A DNA stretch of 64,000 nucleotides from assembly GCA_031386985.1 (NCBI GenBank), contig JANNCV010000024.1:62001-126000 (forward strand), given 5' to 3'. The stretch comes from JANJUB01 sp031386985. Lineage in GTDB: Bacteria > Armatimonadota > Fimbriimonadia > Fimbriimonadales > Fimbriimonadaceae. Below the pieces are notes generated by a model. That model was not told the origin of the DNA. It ran no database searches and was given only the letters and a program-made list of their open reading frames with translations. Below, in pieces: positions 1 through 7,776 of this stretch (position 1 is the stretch's first letter; each line of letters starts with the position of its first letter). Both the position numbers and the translations under genes were made by a program.

Positions 1-1
1 T

Positions 2-1948
2 CACGGTACGAAGCATCCGCCCATTCCGTGGGCTAAGTATCAGCGGGTTATCCCTTCGGAGACTGAGCTCAAGTCTTGGTTTGCTTCGGATACTGGGCTT
101 GGGGTCGTTTGTGGTTCGGTATCGGGGAACCTTTGCGCTTTGGACTTTGATAAGTTCGGGGCGTATGAGCGATGGGCGCGGAGTATTCCAAATCCTGAGT
201 TATTCCCTACCGATGTTCGGGGTGATAGGTATCACGTCTTCATACGGCTGAAGCATTCGCCCAAGAGTTCTGTAATGACACTCAAAGGGGAATCGGAAAC
301 GGTAGGTGAGTTTCTGGGTGAAGGCAAGCTGGCTGTGATTCCACCAAGTGTGCATCCATCCGGCGAAGCTCGACGTTGGTTGTATCCACCTAACAAGGGG
401 TTTCCCGTTATTGATGACTTTGACTCATTGGGGGTCGTTGTTGGTAAGCCGGAACCCGTTCGCCCCCGAACCGAAGCTAAGGTGCTCGGGGAGGGGGCGG
501 GATTGCCGGGTGACGACTTTAACCGGCGTGGACCTTCTTGGGCGGAGTTGCTTGAGGCTCATGCTTGGACTTATGCCGGTAAGAGCGGGAATCATGACCT
601 ATGGAAACGGCCAGATAAGCCGGAGGATGGTTGCTCGGCCTCTACGGGTAATGGCGTGGATGACTTGTTGTTCGTGTTTAGCTCGAACGCGGCTCCCTTT
701 AAGGCGGATACTTCTTATTCCAAGTTTGCGGCTTTTGCATTCTTGGAATGTGGCGGTGATTTCAAGCGAGCGGCAAGGGAGTTAGCGAGTAAAGGTTATG
801 GGGCAACTTCATCATCCCTTACACGTGCGTGTAATGAGGATGTTCGAGCGGTTTCTCATCATCCCAATACTTGCGTTTCTCTAAGGGATGATGATGGATT
901 ACCTACCTCTTTACAAGCCCCAGATACAGCGGTGGAAACAGCGGCGGGGTCGGAGTTTGACGGGCTGTTTATGTCGTTACCGGAATACCTCTTGGAGGCT
1001 GGGCCGGAAGAGCCGGATTGGGTGCTAGAGGGGATGCTTCCCGCTACGTATTTGGTGATTCTTGGGGCCAGCTCAAAAGTAGGCAAGAGCACGTTTGCTA
1101 CAGCCTTGGGTTTGGCGGTTGCTTCGGGTACGCCTTTCCTTGGGAAGGAAGTTAAGCAAGGCGCGGTCCTCTGGGTCGCGTACGAAGAGAGCGAGCAAGA
1201 GAGAGCGATGATTTTGCGAGAGTTCAAGTCGGAACCTGAGGGGTTTTATGTGACTCATGCGAAGCTGCTTATTGATTCACCTGAAGGTATTGCTGCGCTT
1301 CGTTATTGGATTCTCAAGACTTCGGCGAAACTCGTTGTCATAGACCCCCTATACGGTGCGAACTCGGCGGAGTCGCTATCGGACGGGCGTAAGGCCAGGG
1401 AGACACTGGCGGGCTTGAAGGAGTTGTGCCGAGAGACGGGCGTTTGTGCCTTGGTTCTGCATCATCTCACTAAGGCTACGGCTAGTGGCATGGTTCGGGA
1501 ACGGATGGCGGACTCGAATCAGATTCTCGCGGTCGCTTCTATGGATTTGTTAATGGATTCATCGGAGCAAGGGGATGGTTCGCGGGATGTCCGGTTGGTC
1601 GGGCATGGTCGCGGGTCGTTTGCGAATCAGACTTGGGTGCTTCGCTCTCGGTCGGTTTCTGATTGGGAGCTTGTGGCTAACGGGTCTTCGGCGGATGTTG
1701 ACGGCGAGTATCGGGATAACCAAATCCTTGATGCGGTTAGCGTTGCGCCTGAGGGTTTGACGGCTTCGGAGTTGGCATCTCAGACGGGGCTTAATGAGGG
1801 CACGGTTCGGAATCGTCTGACGGTGATGGTTCGGACTTCTAAGGTGGTGCCTTTGGGCAAGGTTGGTCGTGCGAATCGTTACGGGCCGGGGCCGAAGGCT
1901 TTGGGGGTTACGGTTCCTGGGCCTGCGGTCGTTTCGACTATTGGTTAA
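2..1948 (+). CDS. Prim-Pol / AAA helicase-type replication protein, 5' truncated
   Basis: The frame is open from base 2, so the true start lies outside the window; 648 residues are visible. The N-terminus carries the bifunctional primase/polymerase pattern: a KHPPIPWAKYQ-like segment, then TGLGVVCG and a catalytic-type LDFD acidic motif near base 140. The middle (about bases 1040-1640) is a RecA/RepA-like ATPase with Walker A GASSKVGKST and Walker B LVVIDPLYG, followed by LVLHHLTK. The C-terminal 70 residues look like a winged helix (ASQTGLNEGTVRNRL). This order is known from phage, plasmid and integrative-element replication proteins that prime and unwind DNA. Its G/T-rich wobble usage differs from the genes downstream, which fits acquired DNA. 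It is convergent with the next gene. The fold call is firm; the element type is inferred. Confidence 0.8.
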   Translation, partial: HGTKHPPIPWAKYQRVIPSETELKSWFASDTGLGVVCGSVSGNLCALDFDKFGAYERWARSIPNPELFPTDVRGDRYHVFIRLKHSPKSSVMTLKGESETVGEFLGEGKLAVIPPSVHPSGEARRWLYPPNKGFPVIDDFDSLGVVVGKPEPVRPRTEAKVLGEGAGLPGDDFNRRGPSWAELLEAHAWTYAGKSGNHDLWKRPDKPEDGCSASTGNGVDDLLFVFSSNAAPFKADTSYSKFAAFAFLECGGDFKRAARELASKGYGATSSSLTRACNEDVRAVSHHPNTCVSLRDDDGLPTSLQAPDTAVETAAGSEFDGLFMSLPEYLLEAGPEEPDWVLEGMLPATYLVILGASSKVGKSTFATALGLAVASGTPFLGKEVKQGAVLWVAYEESEQERAMILREFKSEPEGFYVTHAKLLIDSPEGIAALRYWILKTSAKLVVIDPLYGANSAESLSDGRKARETLAGLKELCRETGVCALVLHHLTKATASGMVRERMADSNQILAVASMDLLMDSSEQGDGSRDVRLVGHGRGSFANQTWVLRSRSVSDWELVANGSSADVDGEYRDNQILDAVSVAPEGLTASELASQTGLNEGTVRNRLTVMVRTSKVVPLGKVGRANRYGPGPKALGVTVPGPAVVSTIG

Positions 1949-1968
1949 ATGAGGTGGGGCCTGGTCGT

Positions 1969-2595
1969 TTATTCGGCTGGGTCCTGTTCTTTCGGGGGCC
2001 CAACACTCCGCGCCTGATTCACCACGAACCGCTCGTCCACTCGCACGGAATGGAATGGCTTCCCGGCTTCATAACGGGTGGACAGCTCCAAGTTCATTCG
2101 CAAGATAGAACTGTCATCTGCAAGCTTTATTTCTTCAGTTTCCACGGTCTCAACTTGGATTCGGCCAAAGTTAGCATTCTCGGCCTCAGCTTTGGCTACT
2201 TCAGCGAGTTTCTTCCTACCAAGCGGCATCAGCAACACTTTTTCAAGAGCGTCATGCGTTGCAGTTTGTTTGAATGCATCCTTGAGCGTGGAACCCAAGG
2301 TCTGTTTTAGGATGAACCACCCGACAGCGGAACCAATAACGAGGATTGTAAGGCTACTTCGCTCTACCCGGTCTACATAGTAAGCTTCCTGCGATTCTAT
2401 CTGGTGAATCACCGTATCTCGTAATGACTGGCGGTCAGCTTGGTCGAGGTGCGGCTGCTCATCAATGAACGCTAGAACCTCCTGCAACTGAATCTCACGT
2501 ATGAGAACACTCGCTCGCTTTAAGAGATATCGAAACGTGCGGTCGCTTAGATTGTCCAAATCTGGATGGTAAATCCTAACGTGAAACTCATTCAT
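1969..2595 (-). CDS. hypothetical protein with one membrane segment
   Basis: A 208-aa protein of no family I recognise. The first 95 residues are charged and helical (FRYLLKRASVLIREIQ, HLDQADRQSLRDTVIHQIES). A single hydrophobic stretch follows (LTILVIGSAVGWFILKQ, about residues 82-98). The remaining cytoplasmic or periplasmic part contains a probable beta region (RIQVETVETEEIKLADD). It ends 21 bp from the convergent Prim-Pol gene and may belong to the same mobile element or be the first chromosomal gene beside it. An ATG start is supported only by the open frame. Function unknown. Confidence 0.6.
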   Translation of the reverse strand: MNEFHVRIYHPDLDNLSDRTFRYLLKRASVLIREIQLQEVLAFIDEQPHLDQADRQSLRDTVIHQIESQEAYYVDRVERSSLTILVIGSAVGWFILKQTLGSTLKDAFKQTATHDALEKVLLMPLGRKKLAEVAKAEAENANFGRIQVETVETEEIKLADDSSILRMNLELSTRYEAGKPFHSVRVDERFVVNQARSVGPPKEQDPAE

Positions 2596-2796
2596 TTTGA
2601 TAGTTGGGGTTGGCTCCGAAGCTCATGCCTTCGGCTTTTGGGCGTCGGGTCTACAATTGGACACTCTGTTACGAGCGGCAACGGAGCCTACCAAAAATAT
2701 GATACCTAGAGTAAGATAGAGCAACTGACTCTATGGGATTTGTGAGTGCAAGCTCGGAGAGTAAGTTGCTGTATTTAGGTTCAAAAAGGGATATGG

Positions 2797-2869
2797 CGCC
2801 CCGGACGCGACTCGAACGCGTGGCCTACTGCTTAGAAGGCAGTTGCTCTATCCACTGAGCTACCGGGGC
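2797..2869 (-). tRNA. tRNA-Arg (anticodon TCT)
   Basis: A complete 73-nt cloverleaf is readable on the minus strand. The acceptor stem is GCCCCGG/CCGGGGC, the D arm GCTC...GAGC, the anticodon stem ACTGC/GCAGT with loop CTTCTAA (anticodon TCT), and the T arm ACGCG-TTCGAGT-CGCGT. The discriminator is G. The 3' CCA is encoded (bases 2794-2796), extending the gene to 2794. It lies 850 bp from the truncated mobile-element replication gene. tRNA genes are common integration targets, but no second attachment copy is visible here. Confidence 0.97.
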
Positions 2870-3029
2870 GGACCCTATGATTATGTCATTCACCTCCAAT
2901 CGGCGTTAGGGCGTATGCCCGATAATATTGCGCTAACGAGAGCTTAACTGCCAAATAACTTGGTTGTAACCTCCGCTTAATCTCCTTTCCCTATAGTGAT
3001 AGGTGCCGGATGGAGGTTCGGCCATACCC

Positions 3030-3938
3030 ATGAAAAAATCAGGATTCACACTTATTGAATTACTTGTAGTTATCGCAATTATTGCCATCTTGGCCGCGAT
3101 CCTCTTCCCAGTCTTTGCGCAAGCAAAAGCAGCGGCAAAAAAGACAGCGTGTTTGAGCAGTGCAAAGCAGGTTGGAATGGCTTCCATGCTCTACGCCGCT
3201 GATGCAGACGACCTTTTCCCCGCGGTTTACGACGGTGGAACGGGGAGCAACTGTGGCGGCGATCCCGTTTGTTCGATGTACCCTTATACAAAAAACCTAG
3301 ACATGTGGGTTGGCTGGAGGCCAGATAAGGACGATCCCATCTCCGTTAACTCCGCCGGAAACTTCAGCCGAGGCAAGCAAAGCTTTGGCTACAACTGGGG
3401 GTGGGAAATCCGATCCGCCGAGGCAATGGTTAATGAAGAGCGATGCAGCGACGGCGGGCTAGTTGTCGGATGTGGCAGTCGAGGAGGAAGACGTTATAAC
3501 TCTGGAAAGAGCCAGTCGCAGTTTGCAAACCCGAGTGGCTTGTTCGCCTTCGCCAACTCATACGATACACCGCGAATGACAATAGGCGGGGCTGCCTGGT
3601 TCTATGACAGCTTAGACGGCCAGATGAGCAACCCCAGCCCTTCGGCCTATCGCAACAACAAGTTGTTCTACTTCGGTAGCCAAATCGTTGCAGTGTATGC
3701 CGACGGACATGCGAGCCGCGTCCACATGAAGGGCGGATGCATCGGTAGCTGCGCCGTGTGGGATAACCGCATCGCAACTCCCAAGTCACTAAAAGATCGA
3801 ATCAACGGATTCTGCGCCGATCCTGATGCCGTGGTGAATCCATTCCCACGACTCGGCTTCCCGCTTGGAACGGGTTGGTCCTGCAAAGACTGGCTATCCT
3901 ACCCAGAGGCCGCCGGAGTAGTATGGTTCAACGACTAA
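3030..3938 (+). CDS. prepilin-type N-terminal cleavage/methylation protein (DUF1559-like)
   Basis: A 302-aa secreted or pilus-like protein. It opens MKKSGFTLIELLVVIAIIAI, a class III prepilin signal with the cleavage site between G and F and Glu at +5. The hydrophobic helix continues to about residue 30, followed by FPVFAQAKAAAKK. The C-terminal part is rich in Gly, Tyr and Cys and contains a VAVYADGHASRVH segment of the kind seen in DUF1559-type prepilin-like proteins, which are multiplied in Planctomycetes and Armatimonadota. An in-frame GTG lies 27 nt upstream, but starting there would bury the prepilin signal, so ATG 3030 is preferred; GGAGG lies upstream. The 3' end overlaps the following lipoprotein gene by 16 bp, suggesting one transcript. 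Confidence 0.85.
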   Translation: MKKSGFTLIELLVVIAIIAILAAILFPVFAQAKAAAKKTACLSSAKQVGMASMLYAADADDLFPAVYDGGTGSNCGGDPVCSMYPYTKNLDMWVGWRPDKDDPISVNSAGNFSRGKQSFGYNWGWEIRSAEAMVNEERCSDGGLVVGCGSRGGRRYNSGKSQSQFANPSGLFAFANSYDTPRMTIGGAAWFYDSLDGQMSNPSPSAYRNNKLFYFGSQIVAVYADGHASRVHMKGGCIGSCAVWDNRIATPKSLKDRINGFCADPDAVVNPFPRLGFPLGTGWSCKDWLSYPEAAGVVWFND

Positions 3939-4321
3939 ACGGCCTGGCCCTGGCGTTCGCATTGGGCTTGGTTGTTTGTGTGGGGTGCGGAAGCGGCAGC
4001 GAGCCGTCCGCGCCCCCGGTCACTTCGGCGGCGGATGCGGCGGCAACTCCGCCTTCCAACTCGAAGTGGACCGCGGAAAACCAGCAGAAGTATCACGAAG
4101 CTTTGCAAAATTCACGCAAGGGAATTGAGGTGACGACCCCGGCTTCTGCCCCCGGCCCAACGTACAGCACTGACAATCCCGATGATCCGATTCCGCCAAG
4201 CGGCGGCACGACCCAAGCATCCGGAGAGGCCCCGGCAACCGGCGCTTCGTCCGGGAGTTCAGGCCGTCCCGAAGAAATCACCAAAGCGTCCGACGGTTCG
4301 GGCGTTGTTATTGGCAAGTAA
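3923..4321 (+). CDS. small Ser/Pro-rich lipoprotein
   Basis: A 132-aa protein starting MVQRLNGLALAFALGLVV, a signal peptide followed by a plausible lipobox CVGC. The mature part is low-complexity Ser/Pro/Thr/Gly with one charged helix (WTAENQQKYHEALQNSRKG). No enzyme family is recognised. The start overlaps the last 16 bp of the prepilin-like gene and the gene ends just before a strong hairpin terminator, so the two are probably co-transcribed and the lipoprotein may be an envelope partner of the prepilin. An ORF start 48 nt upstream is possible but would precede the signal peptide with a charged extension. Confidence 0.65.
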   Translation: MVQRLNGLALAFALGLVVCVGCGSGSEPSAPPVTSAADAAATPPSNSKWTAENQQKYHEALQNSRKGIEVTTPASAPGPTYSTDNPDDPIPPSGGTTQASGEAPATGASSGSSGRPEEITKASDGSGVVIGK

Positions 4322-4345
4322 AATGGCTTGGCTGTGTCCAAGTTT

Positions 4346-4373
4346 GGCCGCTGTGAGTTCTCTCACAGCGGCC
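4346..4373 (+). terminator. rho-independent terminator after the prepilin/lipoprotein pair
   Basis: A perfect 12-bp stem GGCCGCTGTGAG / CTCACAGCGGCC encloses the loop TTCT and is followed by a pyrimidine-rich tail (CCTTTGCTTCTC). It lies 25 bp after the lipoprotein stop codon. Confidence 0.85.
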
Positions 4374-4540
4374 CCTTTGCTTCTCATTTATCAAGATCAG
4401 TTTCATTCAGAGAAGGCTCGTGGTCGCAGTGAAGGGAATTCAATTCTGAGTGTTGTGCAGACTTTCCTGACGAGATTTAACTCAAAGCTGAGAGATGTGC
4501 GGGCTCTCTGACGAGCCCTTGTCCGAACGACATCAAAGAA

Positions 4541-7216
4541 CTACCCTCCGCCCGGCCTCTTTCTAAGCCACTCCACAAAATCCGGGTCGTCCATCCTGGT
4601 TGGCTTGGCCTCGCTCCGGCGTCGCTCAAACTTAGGATCAGTTGGGTCAATTGTCGCCTTGGGCTTGAAAACTCGGGGGTCGCTAGGCAGGAATGTGTAG
4701 GGCCGGTAATCGGGCTTGGAAGTGAACATGTCCGAGAGATCGGCACTGAGGGCATCGAACATATTGTTTGGCCCTAACCCAAACACCTGATAAATGCTGC
4801 GCAAAATGGACATGATGCTGGTGTGCCGATGGCTCACATAGCCTCTCTTCGCGTACGGGCCAATAGCGAGCACGAAGCTGCGATGGCGATCCACATGGTC
4901 GTCGTCTCCGCCCGAATCATCTTGGGTCACGAAAACCATCATGTTCTTCCACTCTGGGCGGCGGGAGAGAAAGTCAACGATCTTCCCAAGGGCGAGATCG
5001 TTGTCGGCCATGTAACTCGCTACGTATGGGTATCCGTTTTGCTCATTGGGACGGTCGCCATGATCGTTGCAAATCGCAATGTTCAAAAACCTGGGCAAGC
5101 CTTTGCCCTTTGAAAAATAGGTTTTTTGAAGGTCTTCCACAAACCAGTCATAACGCGCAATATCGGGGATGTTAGTGTTGTAGGCGGGGAACTCGAAACA
5201 AGTATTCTCAAACAACACCTTGGGCATCGGGTGGTTGTAGGGATAGAATGTTCCCGACTTGTTCGCCATTGGCCCTTCGTCGGTTTTGGGTAGTTCGTAT
5301 CCCTCGCCATAGTTTCGGAAAGAAATGCCGCTCCGATTAAGATGCTCGAACAGCGAGCCATTTTCCAGATAATCCTCGGGAATCTGCGAGCCGTCCGAGC
5401 CAAAGCTAACGAGTCGGCCCTTTGCTTTATCGGTGGCCTTGAACCCCCACCCTGCATAAAAGACGCGGGTTGTCCACAAACTTGGATAGACCCCAACCAG
5501 CCACCGATGCCCATCGCCGCTGGCTTGGGGCTCCATATAGAAGTTATCGCTGATTGCAAACTGCCGGGCCAAGGCGATATGGTTCGGCATAATCGGAACA
5601 CGCTCAGACTTACCTTTCTCCTTAATCCAGCCTCTTAGGCCAAACTCCGCATATTCTGCCTCGCCCTTCGCCCCCGGAACATCCGCACCGAAAATGCCAT
5701 CGTAGGTGTGATTCTCCTTGGTAATGAAAACCACATGCTTGATCTGATCGCTCGGCTTTCCAGTGCTCCCGGCAATTTTGGAGGGCATAGCGACCGGGCT
5801 GGCCAGGCCACTATTTCGCAAAACTTCTTTTGTGTAGGCCGCAAGAGCCTTCGAGTCAGGGGCGCTGAGCGCATTAACCATGCCGGGCATTTCTGTCATG
5901 CCAAATCGTTCGTCGCTGGAGGGTCTGGCACTCTTCGATCCTCGGGGCCCATGTCCAAGGCCCTTTTGGGTCGCGATAAAGATGTCCTTGCCACTCGATG
6001 ATAACCGAATCTCCATGGGAAACCAACCCGTAGGAATGCGACCAAGAGTTCGCCCCGACTTGGGCTCTACAACCGCCACTGCATTAAGGCCGGACTCGCA
6101 AACGTAGAGCCGGGACCCATCAAGATTCATCGCCATTCCGCTTGGGATGACACCCCTCAGTTTAGCCACCGAGGGATGGGGAGACAGCTTTATTGTCCGA
6201 TTCAGCTTTAGATTGAGTGTGGAAAAGACAGAAATCGTGTCGTTGTTGGCGTTTGAGACAAAGAGTTCGTTGCCTCGAACCAGTAGCTCGTTCGGTGCAC
6301 TCGCCCCAACCGCCTTCCCGGCATCGGCGACCCCGTGCATCAGGATTCCAGATTTCACTTTCTGCGTAACCTTAGGTTGCCTGAGATTGGTTACGTCAAA
6401 CGACCAGATACTTTGTGCGTCGGGAACATACGGGCTCCCGAGTGCCGGAACAAACCGGCCTTCCTTTGTCACTCCTTTTTCCGATTCGAGCGAGGGGAAG
6501 TAGAACGCGGGCAATCTTAATCCGCGCGGATCACCTTTGCCCGCCTCGGGCTTTGGAACCAGCGAGTAGTCAAACACACCAATATTGGCAACGAACAGGA
6601 TTTTCTCGTCACTCGACAATGCGCATGTATACGGTTGTCGCCCGGCCTTCGCCCTACCCAACAGTTTTCCTGCTTCCAGGTCAAACGTGAGAACATCTTG
6701 GTTCGCAACATCAACGCCTAGCGCTATCTTTCCACTCTTGGTAAGAACCAAATCATTTACAAATGAGTCCTCAATTCCTTGGTTCGCAGAAATCTCTTTT
6801 GTTAGGGTCCAGTTCCCGGTGTCAAAAATCGCGATCCCACCCTTATCGCCGGTGCTTACGATAAACTGCCGCCCATCCGGAGTGAAGACCCCACCGGGGG
6901 CGATTTCCTTAACCGGAACTTCACGTTTTGTAGGGATCGGGTTGTTCAAATCGGTGAAAACCGTGAGACCAGGGCTGCTGTTGGCGGCTGCGGCCCCGCC
7001 GGTATGGATGGCTACCGCCATCCGATTGTCCGGGCTAAGCGCAAGCCCCCATACGTCATCTCCGCTCCAAAGCCGCTTGCCCTTTGGAGTTAGGAATCGG
7101 CCATTAGGCAAGATCGTAACTCCACCCGGAACCACCCGAGCAGGCAAATCACCCGCCGGGGGGGCGAAGTAGACCGGAGAAGTTGTGAATAGAAGAACTC
7201 CGAGCGCGTTAATCAC
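4541..7216 (-). CDS. YVTN-type beta-propeller / phosphoesterase fusion protein
   Basis: An 891-aa exported protein. The N-terminus is a short signal (INALGVLLFTTSPVYF). Residues about 30-440 form a beta-propeller of the YVTN/lactonase kind, with repeated segments such as ALSPDNRMAVAI, FTPDGRQFIVST, ALSSDEKILFVAN and LRLSSSGKDIFIAT. Residues about 480-880 match the phosphoesterase family (acid phosphatase / phospholipase C-like): KHVVFITKENHTYDGIFG at its start, then NHIALARQFAISDNFY and FVTQDDSGGDDDHVDRHRS, which carry the metal-binding Asn, Asp and His residues. Such fusions are taken to hydrolyse phosphate esters outside the cytoplasm; the substrate is unknown. The start codon is GTG. It stands alone, transcribed toward the terminator at 4.35 kb. 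Confidence 0.85.
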   Translation of the reverse strand: MINALGVLLFTTSPVYFAPPAGDLPARVVPGGVTILPNGRFLTPKGKRLWSGDDVWGLALSPDNRMAVAIHTGGAAAANSSPGLTVFTDLNNPIPTKREVPVKEIAPGGVFTPDGRQFIVSTGDKGGIAIFDTGNWTLTKEISANQGIEDSFVNDLVLTKSGKIALGVDVANQDVLTFDLEAGKLLGRAKAGRQPYTCALSSDEKILFVANIGVFDYSLVPKPEAGKGDPRGLRLPAFYFPSLESEKGVTKEGRFVPALGSPYVPDAQSIWSFDVTNLRQPKVTQKVKSGILMHGVADAGKAVGASAPNELLVRGNELFVSNANNDTISVFSTLNLKLNRTIKLSPHPSVAKLRGVIPSGMAMNLDGSRLYVCESGLNAVAVVEPKSGRTLGRIPTGWFPMEIRLSSSGKDIFIATQKGLGHGPRGSKSARPSSDERFGMTEMPGMVNALSAPDSKALAAYTKEVLRNSGLASPVAMPSKIAGSTGKPSDQIKHVVFITKENHTYDGIFGADVPGAKGEAEYAEFGLRGWIKEKGKSERVPIMPNHIALARQFAISDNFYMEPQASGDGHRWLVGVYPSLWTTRVFYAGWGFKATDKAKGRLVSFGSDGSQIPEDYLENGSLFEHLNRSGISFRNYGEGYELPKTDEGPMANKSGTFYPYNHPMPKVLFENTCFEFPAYNTNIPDIARYDWFVEDLQKTYFSKGKGLPRFLNIAICNDHGDRPNEQNGYPYVASYMADNDLALGKIVDFLSRRPEWKNMMVFVTQDDSGGDDDHVDRHRSFVLAIGPYAKRGYVSHRHTSIMSILRSIYQVFGLGPNNMFDALSADLSDMFTSKPDYRPYTFLPSDPRVFKPKATIDPTDPKFERRRSEAKPTRMDDPDFVEWLRKRPGGG

Positions 7217-7254
7217 GCTCTAGTTTGGGCTGAAATCATTAAGGTTTGGTTTGC

Positions 7255-7767
7255 TTAGCCTAGCGGTTTCATCTCTGAAGCTCCGCGAATCGCGGGCAAG
7301 TTCGCTTGGACGTAAGCGTAGAGCAACTCAGTCAAATCCTCGGGGTAAGCGTAAAACTCCCCGTCGAGATCGGTGAGTAGTGCCTCTTGCTCGGCCGAAA
7401 ATTCCAAGACAACCTCTTGCCGTTGCTCCCAGTTTGTAGGAACGTCGCCGTTCTGAAACACCGCCCGCGAGCGTCTCACAATGTCGGCCATGATCGGTGC
7501 CCCGATCGCCTCTAGTGCTTCATCGGTGAAGCGTGCGGTGTCGCCGGAAGAGTTGGCGTAGAACTGATTGAAGCCGCCGTTGTTGACTTCAGCTTCGACC
7601 TTCCAAACTGCGCGAAATACCTTTTCCGGCTGAGATAGCTCATCAAACTCGTACCGCCAAGCGTGAATTTTCTCCGAAAAGTCTACGAGCCAAGTGTTTT
7701 TGGCGTTGGCGAAGGTCTTCTTCGCTCGGGGGCCAAACATTTGTCGCAGCGAATCGAGCCAACTCAT
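7255..7767 (-). CDS. DUF4375 (DMP19-like) protein
   Basis: A 170-aa cytoplasmic protein with the hallmark EVNNGGFNQFYANSSGDTA of the DUF4375/DMP19 family, followed by TDEALEAIGAP and a C-terminal helical part with LTELLYAYVQAN. DMP19 of Neisseria was described as a DNA-mimic protein, but most family members have no known role, and nothing here indicates a specific target. It lies 10 bp downstream of the GH78 gene and 39 bp before the phosphoesterase gene on the same strand, so read-through from the rhamnose operon is possible. Confidence 0.75.
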   Translation of the reverse strand: MSWLDSLRQMFGPRAKKTFANAKNTWLVDFSEKIHAWRYEFDELSQPEKVFRAVWKVEAEVNNGGFNQFYANSSGDTARFTDEALEAIGAPIMADIVRRSRAVFQNGDVPTNWEQRQEVVLEFSAEQEALLTDLDGEFYAYPEDLTELLYAYVQANLPAIRGASEMKPLG

Positions 7768-7776
7768 TGCCGAAGT

